Part shown: positions 7,926-15,292 of the stretch, in pieces
Layout of the letters: the number at the start of each line of letters is the position of its first letter
Position numbering within the stretch: position 1 is the first letter of the stretch
Assembly: GCA_946407195.1 (NCBI GenBank)
Contig: CAMJNC010000004.1
Location: forward strand, 1 to 47,076
DNA length: 47,076 nt
Reading direction: 5' to 3'
DNA from: an uncultured Treponema sp.
GTDB lineage: Bacteria > Spirochaetota > Spirochaetia > Treponematales > Treponemataceae
Notes under the pieces: model-generated
What the model was told of the DNA's origin: nothing
Seen by the model: the letters and a program-made list of their open reading frames with translations, nothing else
The model's database searches: none
Program-made: the position numbers and the translations under genes

Positions 7926-8711
7926 ATGATTCCAAAGAAAATTCATTATTGCTGGTTTGGTGGAAATCCATTACCAGAGGATGCAAAAAAATATATTGAG
8001 AGTTGGAAAAAATATTGTCCTGATTATGAGATTAAAGAATGGAATGAAAGTAATTTTGATTTAGACAAGTATCCTTATGTGAGAGAAGCTTATGATAATC
8101 GTAAATTTGCTTTTGTAAGTGATGTTGCTCGTCTTTATGCATTGTATACAGAAGGTGGCATCTATATGGACACTGATGTTGAAGTCTTAAAACCTCTTGA
8201 TGAATTTCTAAAATACGATGGTGTGTCGGGATTTGAGTCTTCGACTCAAATCCCGACAGGTCTAATGGCCTGTCGCGATTTGCATCCTCTTGTGAAAGAA
8301 TGGTTAGATGAATATGCAGGAATTCATTTTATAAAAAAAGATGGAAGTTTGGATTTAACAACAAATGTAACACGTATAACAAATTCCTGTCTAAAATATG
8401 GTTTTATACAAAACGGAAGTTTGCAAACCATTAAAGATTTTACTTTCTTTCCAAGTGATTATTTTTGTCCCAAAAGTCATGAAACCGGTATCATTTCTTG
8501 TACTGAAAATACAGTTACAATTCATCATTTTGCTGGAAGTTGGGTACCAGAATATTATAAAGTTCTAAATAAAAAACTTGAAAGACTTTATAGAAAGTTT
8601 GGAAAAAATATTTTTTCCAAACTTATTGCTTATTCCTATTCTGGATTTTACCGTCTTATGCAAACAGGGCTAAGACAAACAATTAAATATTATTTTCATA
8701 AGGAGCATTAA
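7926..8711 (+). CDS. GT32-like glycosyltransferase (DXD sugar-binding)
   Basis: A protein of 261 residues that begins IPKKIHYCWFGGNPLPEDAKK and contains RKFAFVSDVARLYALYTEGGIYMDTDVEVL, here quoted as two familiar blocks of the Gly_transf_sug/OCH1 family; the catalytic DXD is D82-T83-D84. Such enzymes add a hexose from a nucleotide sugar to a lipid-linked acceptor on the cytoplasmic side. The gene starts 3 bases after wecB. Two striking DNA features lie inside it: a three-armed inverted repeat at 8224-8282 and a 30-base perfect palindrome at 8595-8624. The protein stays in frame through both. The gene at 14531 encodes a paralogue. Sugar and linkage cannot be told from sequence. Confidence 0.85.
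   Translation: MIPKKIHYCWFGGNPLPEDAKKYIESWKKYCPDYEIKEWNESNFDLDKYPYVREAYDNRKFAFVSDVARLYALYTEGGIYMDTDVEVLKPLDEFLKYDGVSGFESSTQIPTGLMACRDLHPLVKEWLDEYAGIHFIKKDGSLDLTTNVTRITNSCLKYGFIQNGSLQTIKDFTFFPSDYFCPKSHETGIISCTENTVTIHHFAGSWVPEYYKVLNKKLERLYRKFGKNIFSKLIAYSYSGFYRLMQTGLRQTIKYYFHKEH
8224..8282. repeat. Three-armed inverted repeat inside a glycosyltransferase gene
   Basis: Arm 1 (8224-8239, TGTCGGGATTTGAGTC) is the exact inverse of 8243-8258, with a 3-base TTC loop. The second arm also pairs with a third: CAAATCCCGACAGG (8247-8260) matches CCTGTCGCGATTTG (8269-8282) at 13 of 14 positions. Arm 2 can therefore pair with arm 1 or arm 3 but not with both. The site encodes about 20 residues after the DXD motif. 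Confidence 0.85.
8595..8624. repeat. 30-base perfect palindrome inside a glycosyltransferase gene
   Basis: AAGTTTGGAAAAAATA followed by its exact inverse completes a palindrome with no central mismatch. It encodes part of KFGKNIFSKL near the C-terminus. The T-rich second half would also resemble an intrinsic terminator stem in RNA, although the gene continues for about 90 bases. Confidence 0.85.
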
Positions 8712-8715
8712 AAAA

Positions 8716-9672
8716 ATGTCTGAAAATCCTTTAGTATCAATTGTTGTTCCTGTTTATAAAGTTGAAAAAGAAATTTCCCGTTGTGTAGAAAGTCTTGTTA
8801 ATCAAACTTACAAAAAAATCGAGATTATCCTTGTTGATGATGGTTCTCCAGATAATTGTCCTAAACTTTGCGATGAATATGCCTCAAAAGATAATAGAAT
8901 TTGTGTAATTCATAAATTAAATGGAGGTTTAAGTGATGCGAGAAATGAAGGTGTTAAGAAGATAAAAGGTGAATGGTTTTTATTTGTTGATTCAGATGAT
9001 TATCTCGAATTAGATGCTGTAGAGAAATTTATATTGGCTTTAGATAATTATAATTTTGATAAAAACATAGATCTGGTTATAGGGGTAGTTCGTGAAATTA
9101 GTTTAGATGGAAAAATATCATTTCAAAATCATACTAATCTTGAATCAGGAAAAATATATTCATCAAAAGAATATATAACAAAATCAATCAGAAAAAAAGA
9201 ATTATTTGCACCTGCATGTTTAAACTTGTACAGAACATCGTTTTGGTACAAGTTTAAACATGAGTTTAAGGTCGGTATTTATTATGAAGATTTAGATTTA
9301 GTATTAAAAGTTTTCCTTTTTGCGAAAAAAATATTATATACAGATTACCCCTTTTATAACTATATAAAACGAGAAGGTTCAATAACAATTAGTGGAAAGA
9401 ATGAAAAAAGAATTGAGAGTGCCAAAACAGTTCTTGAGGATATATTTATAAATATACAATCTGTAAAAGATTTAAAGATGCGCAAAATCTTATATAAATA
9501 CTTCTCAAATATTTATCTTGTAATAATTGGTAAGCATAAAATTTTAGAAAAGTGTTATCCACAAAAATGTAATTATTTATTTTTAATCATGCATCCATTA
9601 AGTTTTAAGGATTTCTTAAAATCATTAATTCTGGGATTTTCACAAAAATTATATGTTTCAATCTATAGGTGA
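8716..9672 (+). CDS. GT2 (GT-A) glycosyltransferase
   Basis: A protein of 318 residues with an N-terminal GT-A domain: LVSIVVPVYKVEKEISRCVESL, cut here to its core VSIVVPVYK, then ILVDDGSPDNC, GGLSDARNEG, and the metal-binding FVDSDDYLE with D92 and D94. The C-terminal part carries YYEDLDLVLK, typical of EpsJ/CpsIV-like enzymes. It would transfer a sugar from a nucleotide donor to the growing lipid-linked unit at the cytoplasmic face of the membrane. It starts 4 bases after the previous gene. A 17-base inverted repeat at 9215-9262 falls in the middle of the coding region and encodes CLNLYRTSFWYKFKHEF without breaking the frame. Donor and linkage are unknown. Confidence 0.88.
   Translation: MSENPLVSIVVPVYKVEKEISRCVESLVNQTYKKIEIILVDDGSPDNCPKLCDEYASKDNRICVIHKLNGGLSDARNEGVKKIKGEWFLFVDSDDYLELDAVEKFILALDNYNFDKNIDLVIGVVREISLDGKISFQNHTNLESGKIYSSKEYITKSIRKKELFAPACLNLYRTSFWYKFKHEFKVGIYYEDLDLVLKVFLFAKKILYTDYPFYNYIKREGSITISGKNEKRIESAKTVLEDIFINIQSVKDLKMRKILYKYFSNIYLVIIGKHKILEKCYPQKCNYLFLIMHPLSFKDFLKSLILGFSQKLYVSIYR
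9215..9262. repeat. 17-base perfect inverted repeat inside a GT2 gene
   Basis: CATGTTTAAACTTGTAC (9215-9231) and its exact inverse (9246-9262) flank a 14-base loop. Each arm itself contains the palindrome GTTTAAAC. The repeat lies within the coding sequence, between the GT-A domain and the YYEDLD motif. Confidence 0.88.
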
Positions 9673-9675
9673 TAA

Positions 9676-10809
9676 ATGAAAAAAAATATTAAGTTTTCCA
9701 ATTATTTACGATACTATTCTTCACTTTTTTTGATAATTGCTGCATTTCTTATAGGTTTTAGATCTACTATTGGAGTAAGTAATTTTGATAATAATATTAT
9801 TTACAGATTAATGAGTGGTTTTGCTTGGTTACTTATATATTTATCCTTATTTCTAAATACTTATGAAAAAAAAGATTTGTTGGTTTGTATTATGCTTATA
9901 AGCTTACCTATCATTGTGTTTCTTCATTCCAAAGTTTCGACACCATTTTTAAATACAATAGTTATTATTGCAGCGTATAAAAAGAAGTTAAGGGATGTTT
10001 TGAAAGCAAATTTTTGGGGAATCCTTATAGCTTCAGTCATAACCATTACAGCTTATTCATTGAAAATTATTCCTGATACGATTTCCCGGGATGGTTCAAA
10101 ATCTTTTGGATTCTTTAATCCTAATGCTTTTCCTATACGTTTTTCTACCATGGTATTTCTTGCGTGTATTATTTGGCATAGAAAGATAAAAATTTCTCAT
10201 TTGATTTTTATAAATGTATTATCAATTTATATATATAAAGTAACTGGTAGTAGAGCTGGATTAATCATAATACTTGGTTTTACAATTATTGTTGGATTGG
10301 CAAAACTATCAAAAATCGTAAGAGTTCTTGTTAAAAAATTTGCTATTATAGGAGCAATTATAATTGCTGCATTCTCTGTTTTTGGAGTCTTCTTTTATGC
10401 AGTTATACCTTTTTTAAAACAAATAGATGAAATATTATCAGGTAGACTTTCTCAGCCTCTGTATTATTTTGCATTGTACTTGCCACAACCATTTGGAAAT
10501 TATATAAGAGAATTCCAAATAGTTGGTGCAAGACCAAAGCATTTTACAATTGATAATGGTTATATTCGAATACTTATTGAATGGGGATACTTATATTTAA
10601 TTTTTTATCTTTTTGGGTATTGGATGACTATTAAAAGATTAATAAAGCAAAATGAGTATGTGATTATGATAACAATACTTTCTGTGCTATTGTATATGCT
10701 TTCAGAAAGTGTTTTTTGTTCTTTAAATGCGAATTGGATAATAATTCTGTGTTCACAGTCCTATTTTAATAAAAGGTTGGATATTAACAATGAAATCGCT
10801 TTGGAATAA
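9676..10809 (+). CDS. Wzy-like O-antigen/capsule polymerase
   Basis: A very hydrophobic protein of 377 residues with about 10-11 membrane segments, a larger outward loop near residues 260-300 ([15 protein letters not shown]...) and the GSRAGLIII segment common in Wzy and O-antigen ligase-like proteins. Wzy joins lipid-linked repeat units on the outer face of the inner membrane after a Wzx flippase has turned them over. It is the only polymerase candidate in the locus. Two Wzx genes are present, so either they serve different intermediates or a second polymerase lies outside the window. The end overlaps the next gene by 20 bases. Wzy proteins share little sequence, so the call rests on topology, the SRAG motif and context. 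Confidence 0.75.
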   Translation: MKKNIKFSNYLRYYSSLFLIIAAFLIGFRSTIGVSNFDNNIIYRLMSGFAWLLIYLSLFLNTYEKKDLLVCIMLISLPIIVFLHSKVSTPFLNTIVIIAAYKKKLRDVLKANFWGILIASVITITAYSLKIIPDTISRDGSKSFGFFNPNAFPIRFSTMVFLACIIWHRKIKISHLIFINVLSIYIYKVTGSRAGLIIILGFTIIVGLAKLSKIVRVLVKKFAIIGAIIIAAFSVFGVFFYAVIPFLKQIDEILSGRLSQPLYYFALYLPQPFGNYIREFQIVGARPKHFTIDNGYIRILIEWGYLYLIFYLFGYWMTIKRLIKQNEYVIMITILSVLLYMLSESVFCSLNANWIIILCSQSYFNKRLDINNEIALE

Positions 10810-11452
10810 ATTTACTGGCATGTCAATCGACAGATCAATTCCGAAATTTGTTTTATTTGATTATTATATGAATAAAACAATATCACTTCTTCGTGGATTT
10901 ATAAAGTTCGGACGATTTAAAATATTTATAGAAAAGCATTGTTCTATAAAATGTAAAAGATATATGCATACAAAAGATTGGCTTAATATTCAACATGATG
11001 TGCATATAGACGCTTTAAGCCGCAATGGTGTAAATCTAGGTAGTCATGTATCAATAGGTTGTTTTACTCGTATTGAATGTACAGGTTCTCTTTCACATTT
11101 AGGAGAGGGTTTTACTTGCGGTGATTATTGTGGATTAGGAACAAATGCCTTTTATGGAGCTGCTGGTGGAATTACAATTGGAAATAATGTAATTATTGGA
11201 AATTATGTTACGATGCATTCAGAAAATCATAATTATTCAGATACTAATATCCCGATACGATTACAAGGAACAAACCATAAGGGAATTGTGATTGGTAATG
11301 ATTGCTGGATTGGAGCAAAAGTTACTATTTTGGATGGAGTCCACATTGGTGATGGGTGTGTAATTGCGGCTGGTTCTGTTGTAACAAAAAGTTTTCCTAA
11401 AAATGTTGTAATTGCTGGTATACCAGCACATATTATAAAGGAACGTAAATGA
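10790..11452 (+). CDS. Left-handed beta-helix (hexapeptide) acyltransferase
   Basis: A protein of 220 residues. After about 70 unspecific residues, the C-terminal two thirds are hexapeptide repeats of the LbH fold: [53 protein letters not shown] (quoted as separate turns) and [25 protein letters not shown]. This is the WbbJ/VatB-like branch of O-acetyltransferases. The histidine in the HSENH loop fits the catalytic histidine of the family. It would O-acetylate, or less often N-acetylate, a sugar using acetyl-CoA in the cytoplasm. It overlaps the genes on both sides (20 and 4 bases). Confidence 0.85.
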   Translation: MKSLWNKFTGMSIDRSIPKFVLFDYYMNKTISLLRGFIKFGRFKIFIEKHCSIKCKRYMHTKDWLNIQHDVHIDALSRNGVNLGSHVSIGCFTRIECTGSLSHLGEGFTCGDYCGLGTNAFYGAAGGITIGNNVIIGNYVTMHSENHNYSDTNIPIRLQGTNHKGIVIGNDCWIGAKVTILDGVHIGDGCVIAAGSVVTKSFPKNVVIAGIPAHIIKERK

Positions 11453-12519
11453 AAATACTTTTTACGCATTTATTAAATAATTATACAGGATCTCCACGAG
11501 TATTAGCAAATGAGTTATCATTCTTAAGTAAATGTGAAAATTTTGATATTTCACTTTTGACATCTAAAACTGACGGTTTATTATCACATATTGAAAACAT
11601 CAAGTATTATAATAATGGTTATAAATGGTCCAATAATAGAATTATTCTTGCATTATTATTTTTACATGCACAATTACGTATTTTTTTCTTTGTCCTTTTT
11701 CATAAGTTTGACATTGTTTATATTAATACGGTTTTACCATTTGGAGCAGCACTTGCTGCGAAAATAAAACATGAAAAGATAATTTATCATGTTCATGAAA
11801 TCTATGTTAATCCAAGTTTTTTTAAGAAGTTCTATTATAATGTAATGAAAAAATGTTCGAGCGAAATAATCTGTGTTTCAGCTTATGTACAGGAGAATCT
11901 AAATTCATTTAATTTGAATTCTGAGGTTATTTATAATCCTATAAAAAATACGGAAATGCCTTTAGAAATTGAATTATATTTAAGAAAAAAGTTTGATAAT
12001 AAGATTGTTTTTATGCCTACTTCTTTGAAGGAATATAAGGGAGTGAATCAATTTGTTGAGTTAGCAAGGAAAAATCCAGATTATAAATTTACTTTGTTAT
12101 GCAGTGTAAAATTACAAGAAATGAGGAATTATTTTGAAGATACAAACTTACCTGATAATCTTAATCTTATTGGAAAACAAGATAATTTAATGAAATTTTA
12201 TAGTGAAGCTACTATAACGATGAACTTGTCCTTGCAGGACAAGGTCATCGAAACCTTCGGTCTTACGATACCCGAAGGTTTCGATGAACTTACACCTGCT
12301 ATAGCTCCAGCATTTGGTGGTCCAAAAGAAATTATTGAAAATGGGAAAAATGGTTTTTTGATTAATCCTTATGATTTTGACCAAATAAGTAATGCAATAA
12401 CAAATATAACTAAAGATTTTGAAACGTATAAACAATTTGCAGTTAATGCAAAGAATTCACTTTCAAAATTCAGCGAAGAAGAATTTACTACCAAAATATT
12501 AAAAGTCATTAATTCTTAA
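11449..12519 (+). CDS. GT4 (GT-B) glycosyltransferase
   Basis: A protein of 356 residues in two Rossmann-like halves. The C-terminal half holds [21 protein letters not shown] and the donor-binding region [24 protein letters not shown], here given in part: ETFGLT, then [18 protein letters not shown]4 enzymes normally read ETFGL..EAMA.G.PVIA; here the EAMAxG part has become EGFDELTP, exactly where a large inverted repeat (12218-12287) lies. The altered stretch may be a product of template switching and may affect activity, since the usual glutamate region contacts the nucleotide sugar. The E of PEG is kept. The end overlaps the stop of the convergent gene by 4 bases. Confidence 0.85.
   Translation: MKILFTHLLNNYTGSPRVLANELSFLSKCENFDISLLTSKTDGLLSHIENIKYYNNGYKWSNNRIILALLFLHAQLRIFFFVLFHKFDIVYINTVLPFGAALAAKIKHEKIIYHVHEIYVNPSFFKKFYYNVMKKCSSEIICVSAYVQENLNSFNLNSEVIYNPIKNTEMPLEIELYLRKKFDNKIVFMPTSLKEYKGVNQFVELARKNPDYKFTLLCSVKLQEMRNYFEDTNLPDNLNLIGKQDNLMKFYSEATITMNLSLQDKVIETFGLTIPEGFDELTPAIAPAFGGPKEIIENGKNGFLINPYDFDQISNAITNITKDFETYKQFAVNAKNSLSKFSEEEFTTKILKVINS
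12218..12287. repeat. Two overlapping long hairpins inside a GT4 gene
   Basis: Hairpin I: CGATGAACTTGTCCT (12218-12232) pairs with 12236-12250 at 14 of 15 positions around a TGC loop. Hairpin II: TCATCGAAACCTTCGG (12245-12260) pairs perfectly with 12272-12287 around an 11-base loop. The bases TCATCG (12245-12250) are shared, so the two are partly exclusive. CGATGAACTT occurs as a direct repeat at 12218 and 12282. The layout is the same as at 8224-8282. Confidence 0.88.
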
Positions 12520-13616
12520 AATAAAGAACTGTATTTTTCAGAAATCTTCTTCCAAGAGTAAAGTGTCTTTCCAAGATGAGACATTTCCATAGAAATGTTT
12601 GATAAATCTTTATTCCTTAGAGCCGTAATAATATTCTCTGTATTTTTCCAATATTCACACTTATCTTCCGTAGTCGCCCTGTTATAAACACAATCAAACG
12701 CCAGAATCGGGAGTCCAAAATTCATAGCTTCTACAAGACTAGGGTTAGTTCCCCCTGCAGAATGACCATGTACATAAAGCGCCGCATTTGAACGTATCCA
12801 GTTAATTTCATGTGCTTCGTATACCGGATCAATAAGATGAATATTATCAAAAACAGAATATTTATTTTTTAATTCCTTGCCATAATCAGATTTTTGCCAG
12901 TTACCAACCATTACAAGCTGGTTTACAAAGGCTTCTTCTTTATTTGGAAGCTTGCTAAAAGCTTCAAGAATTACATGAACATTGTTTTCTGGTTCGATGC
13001 GGCAAACTGTGCAGGCATAAGGTTCCTTGCAGAAGGGATATTTTTCATAAAGAGAATCATCTGTAACTTTTTCTACCTGATCTCCGCCATAGGCAATAAG
13101 TTCAAGTTGTTTCTTTGATATTACTGTCTTATATTCTTCTTTTACATAATCGGTAATGCCCTTGTTATCGCCGATTATTACATCGGAATAATAAACGGCT
13201 TGTCTTTCGCTGAATTTTAATAGCCATTTTGCATAGAACTTCCATTTATCGCGCTTCCATTCAAGACCGTCAATATTTGTTATGATTTTTCCTTTGAACT
13301 GGCGGCGGATTTTGGGAAGGAAGATGCAGCCTGATACTCCAAGAATAAGCATAATATCGGCTTTTTTGCGAACAGCTATTTTCATGGATTCATAGTCATA
13401 TAGAATGGAAGTTTTTCCATTGGCATTCTTATTGAGATATATTAGTTTTGCGCCTTTGTAAGTTGCAGGTTGATCTTTATATGTTTTTGCAGAGCAGAAT
13501 ACTGTGTATTCAACATCTTCTGGTGTGTAATTAAGAAGATTTTCTACTAATGATTCAAAACCACCATAACAAGCTGGTACACCAACTGTTCCAATGATGT
13601 AAATTTGCTTTTTCAT
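12516..13616 (-). CDS. Cps2T/DUF1972-type rhamnosyltransferase-like glycosyltransferase
   Basis: A GT-B protein of 366 residues that begins MKKQIYIIGTVGVPACYGGFE, the mark of the DUF1972 domain of Cps2T-like beta-1,4-rhamnosyltransferases, followed by a GT4-like C-terminal half (CRIEPENNVHVILEAFSKL, HGHSAGGTNPSLVEAMNFG). In characterised relatives it adds rhamnose to the first sugar of a capsule unit. An upstream GTG at 13631 is possible, but the ATG at 13616 gives the usual family start, with AGGTG about 12 bases before it. It is the only minus-strand gene in the locus. It converges on the previous gene with a 4-base overlap of stop codons and divides the operon into two blocks. Its codon use is less AT-rich than its neighbours. 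Confidence 0.85.
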   Translation of the reverse strand: MKKQIYIIGTVGVPACYGGFESLVENLLNYTPEDVEYTVFCSAKTYKDQPATYKGAKLIYLNKNANGKTSILYDYESMKIAVRKKADIMLILGVSGCIFLPKIRRQFKGKIITNIDGLEWKRDKWKFYAKWLLKFSERQAVYYSDVIIGDNKGITDYVKEEYKTVISKKQLELIAYGGDQVEKVTDDSLYEKYPFCKEPYACTVCRIEPENNVHVILEAFSKLPNKEEAFVNQLVMVGNWQKSDYGKELKNKYSVFDNIHLIDPVYEAHEINWIRSNAALYVHGHSAGGTNPSLVEAMNFGLPILAFDCVYNRATTEDKCEYWKNTENIITALRNKDLSNISMEMSHLGKTLYSWKKISEKYSSLF

Positions 13617-13656
13617 ATATATTTTTAACACCTATATTTCATTTGATGTAAAGCAA

Positions 13657-13685
13657 ATAATATCATAATTGTTCTTTTTCTGCAA
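13657..13685 (-). promoter_or_regulatory. Probable promoter of the minus-strand glycosyltransferase
   Basis: Read on the minus strand: TTGCAG (13685-13680), a 17-base spacer, TATTAT (13662-13657). The -10 is good and the -35 weak. It faces the start at 13616 and leaves a leader of about 35-40 bases. The rest of the 13632-13809 gap is AT-rich and shows only a lone TTGACC (13731-13736) on the + strand without a good -10. Confidence 0.4.
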
Positions 13686-13809
13686 AGAAAAGATATTTAT
13701 TGCCAGTTTTTTTTGTAATCTGAATAGATATTGACCTAAAATGATTACTAAGTCCCATTTCATAATTGCTGTTATTATGATATTATTAAAAGTGCGAGTG
13801 AGTTAAAAT

Positions 13810-14172
13810 ATGATTAATAAAAAGTTTTCGTTTATCTTAATGCATGTTGGCTTTATTATTTATAGCTTTTATTCTGTAGCAGGTAAAACAGCTTCAATAA
13901 ATAATCAAAGTAAATCAATTATTATATTTTTTTACGTTTTAATTTTTTTGATTTTAGGCTTGTACGCTATAATCTGGCAGCAAATACTAAAAGTTTTTAC
14001 TCTTTCTTTTGCTTATACGAATAAAGCTGTAATTATAATTTGGGGCATGATTTGGGGAAAGCTCTTTTTTAATGAACAGTTTACCTTACGAAAGTTTATT
14101 GCTGTTCTTTTAATTTTTTCCGGTATATTGATTCTTAATCTTTCAAAATCAAAAGAGGGAGCAAATGAATAA
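13810..14172 (+). CDS. SMR/EamA-like small membrane protein, subunit 1
   Basis: A protein of 120 residues with four hydrophobic helices, and the segment AVIIIWGMIWGKLFFNEQFTLRKFIAVLLIFSGI, given here as its core WGKLFFNEQFT, which matches the end of EamA/SMR units. Paired small proteins of this type (ArnE/ArnF and similar) form heterodimers that flip undecaprenyl-phosphate-linked monosaccharides. The gene overlaps the next one, which encodes a similar 4-TM protein, by 8 bases. A polyprenyl-phosphate sugar synthase (22787) and a GT-C-like protein (15289) in the same block supply the other parts of such a pathway. A drug-efflux role is a less likely alternative. Confidence 0.7.
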   Translation: MINKKFSFILMHVGFIIYSFYSVAGKTASINNQSKSIIIFFYVLIFLILGLYAIIWQQILKVFTLSFAYTNKAVIIIWGMIWGKLFFNEQFTLRKFIAVLLIFSGILILNLSKSKEGANE

Positions 14173-14503
14173 AAGTATTCCCATTATTCTTCTGTTTACA
14201 GCTGTATTCATTTCTTCTATGTCGCAGATTCTATTAAAAAAAGCTGCCGGTAAAGAATATAAATCTTTTATTAAAAGTTATCTAAATATAAGGGTAATTT
14301 GTGCTTATTGTATTTTTTTTACCGCGGTTTTAATTGATTTATATGCTTTTAGATTTGTTCCTGTGTCTTTTGTGCCAGTAATTGAAAGCTCGAGCTATTT
14401 TTTTATCATAATATTAAGCAGAATTATTTTGCATGAAAAGCTGACACTAAAACAGATTATTGGGATTGTAATAATAATGTGTGGCGTGCTTTTGTATGTT
14501 TAG
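14165..14503 (+). CDS. SMR/EamA-like small membrane protein, subunit 2
   Basis: A protein of 112 residues with four hydrophobic helices. The first helix continues into SSMSQILLKKAAGKEY, the typical SMR start with a conserved S-Q-LLKK element, and the end reads HEKLTLKQIIGIVIIMCGVLLYV in the EamA style. The two members of the pair are related but distinct, as expected for an obligate heterodimer of opposite membrane orientation. The overlap with subunit 1 suggests coupled translation in equal amounts. The likely role is to move a polyprenyl-phosphate sugar across the inner membrane for use by the GT-C protein encoded downstream. Confidence 0.7.
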   Translation: MNKSIPIILLFTAVFISSMSQILLKKAAGKEYKSFIKSYLNIRVICAYCIFFTAVLIDLYAFRFVPVSFVPVIESSSYFFIIILSRIILHEKLTLKQIIGIVIIMCGVLLYV

Positions 14504-14530
14504 AATTTATAAAATGGGGAGATATAAAAA

Positions 14531-15292
14531 GTGGAAGGATTGATTCCTAAAATATTACATTTCTGCTGGCTTAGTGGCGAACCATATCCGAAGGAAATTC
14601 AAAAATGTCTGAATTCCTGGAAAGAAAAACTTCCTGAGTATACTTTGATGTTGTGGGACACATCAAAAGTAGATGTAAACGTTTGTAACTGGACTAAACA
14701 GGCTTATGAGAAAAAGAAATATGCCTTTGTGTCTGACTATGTGCGTTTTTATGCGCTCTACAATTATGGTGGAATATATCTTGATACAGATGTTGAAGTT
14801 ATAAAAAGTTTTGATGATTTGTTGAATCAGGAATTCTTTTTTTCTTTTGAATATACGACCATACCGGAGGCAGCTGTAATTGGTGCAAAAAAAGGTTTGC
14901 CCTGGATTAAGACTTGTATGGATTGGTATTTAAAAAATGATTTTTTTGATAAAGATGGAAAAGAACGACATATAGTTGCACCTCTTGTTTTAAAGTATGG
15001 TTTTGAGACAACCTTAAAAAATACATTGTTTGATACTTGTGAGGTTCAAAAGCTTAAGGGGGGAACTGTGTATCCCTTTGAGTATTTTTCTGCCTGGAAT
15101 TATTATACAGATAAAAAGATTATTACAGAAAATACTTATTCTGTACATCAATTTTTTTCTTCATGGCTGAACATAAACTGCAAAGTAAAATTAAAAAAAA
15201 GACTTCATGTATTAGTAATTAAATTGCTGGGTAAAAAAAGATATAATAAAATAAAGTATAAAATGCGAAATACTATGTGGAGAGAAATATGA
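14531..15292 (+). CDS. GT32-like glycosyltransferase, second copy
   Basis: A protein of 253 residues, paralogous to the product of 7926-8711: IPKILHFCWLSGEPYPKEIQ, YAFVSDYVRFYALYNYGGIYLDTD (in part) and the DXD at D85-T86-D87, with HQFFSSW near the end in place of HHFAGSW. The start is GTG, supported by GGGGAGAT at 14516-14523 about 8 bases upstream. It transfers a sugar to the lipid-linked intermediate on the cytoplasmic side; donor unknown. Unlike its paralogue, no long inverted repeat was seen in this copy. It overlaps the following gene by 4 bases. Confidence 0.83.
   Translation: MEGLIPKILHFCWLSGEPYPKEIQKCLNSWKEKLPEYTLMLWDTSKVDVNVCNWTKQAYEKKKYAFVSDYVRFYALYNYGGIYLDTDVEVIKSFDDLLNQEFFFSFEYTTIPEAAVIGAKKGLPWIKTCMDWYLKNDFFDKDGKERHIVAPLVLKYGFETTLKNTLFDTCEVQKLKGGTVYPFEYFSAWNYYTDKKIITENTYSVHQFFSSWLNINCKVKLKKRLHVLVIKLLGKKRYNKIKYKMRNTMWREI

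Noticed and set aside
8224..12287. Reading the intragenic inverted repeats as insertion-sequence ends or a CRISPR-like array
   Set aside because: There is no transposase, no regular spacing and no shared arm sequence between sites; each repeat has its own sequence.
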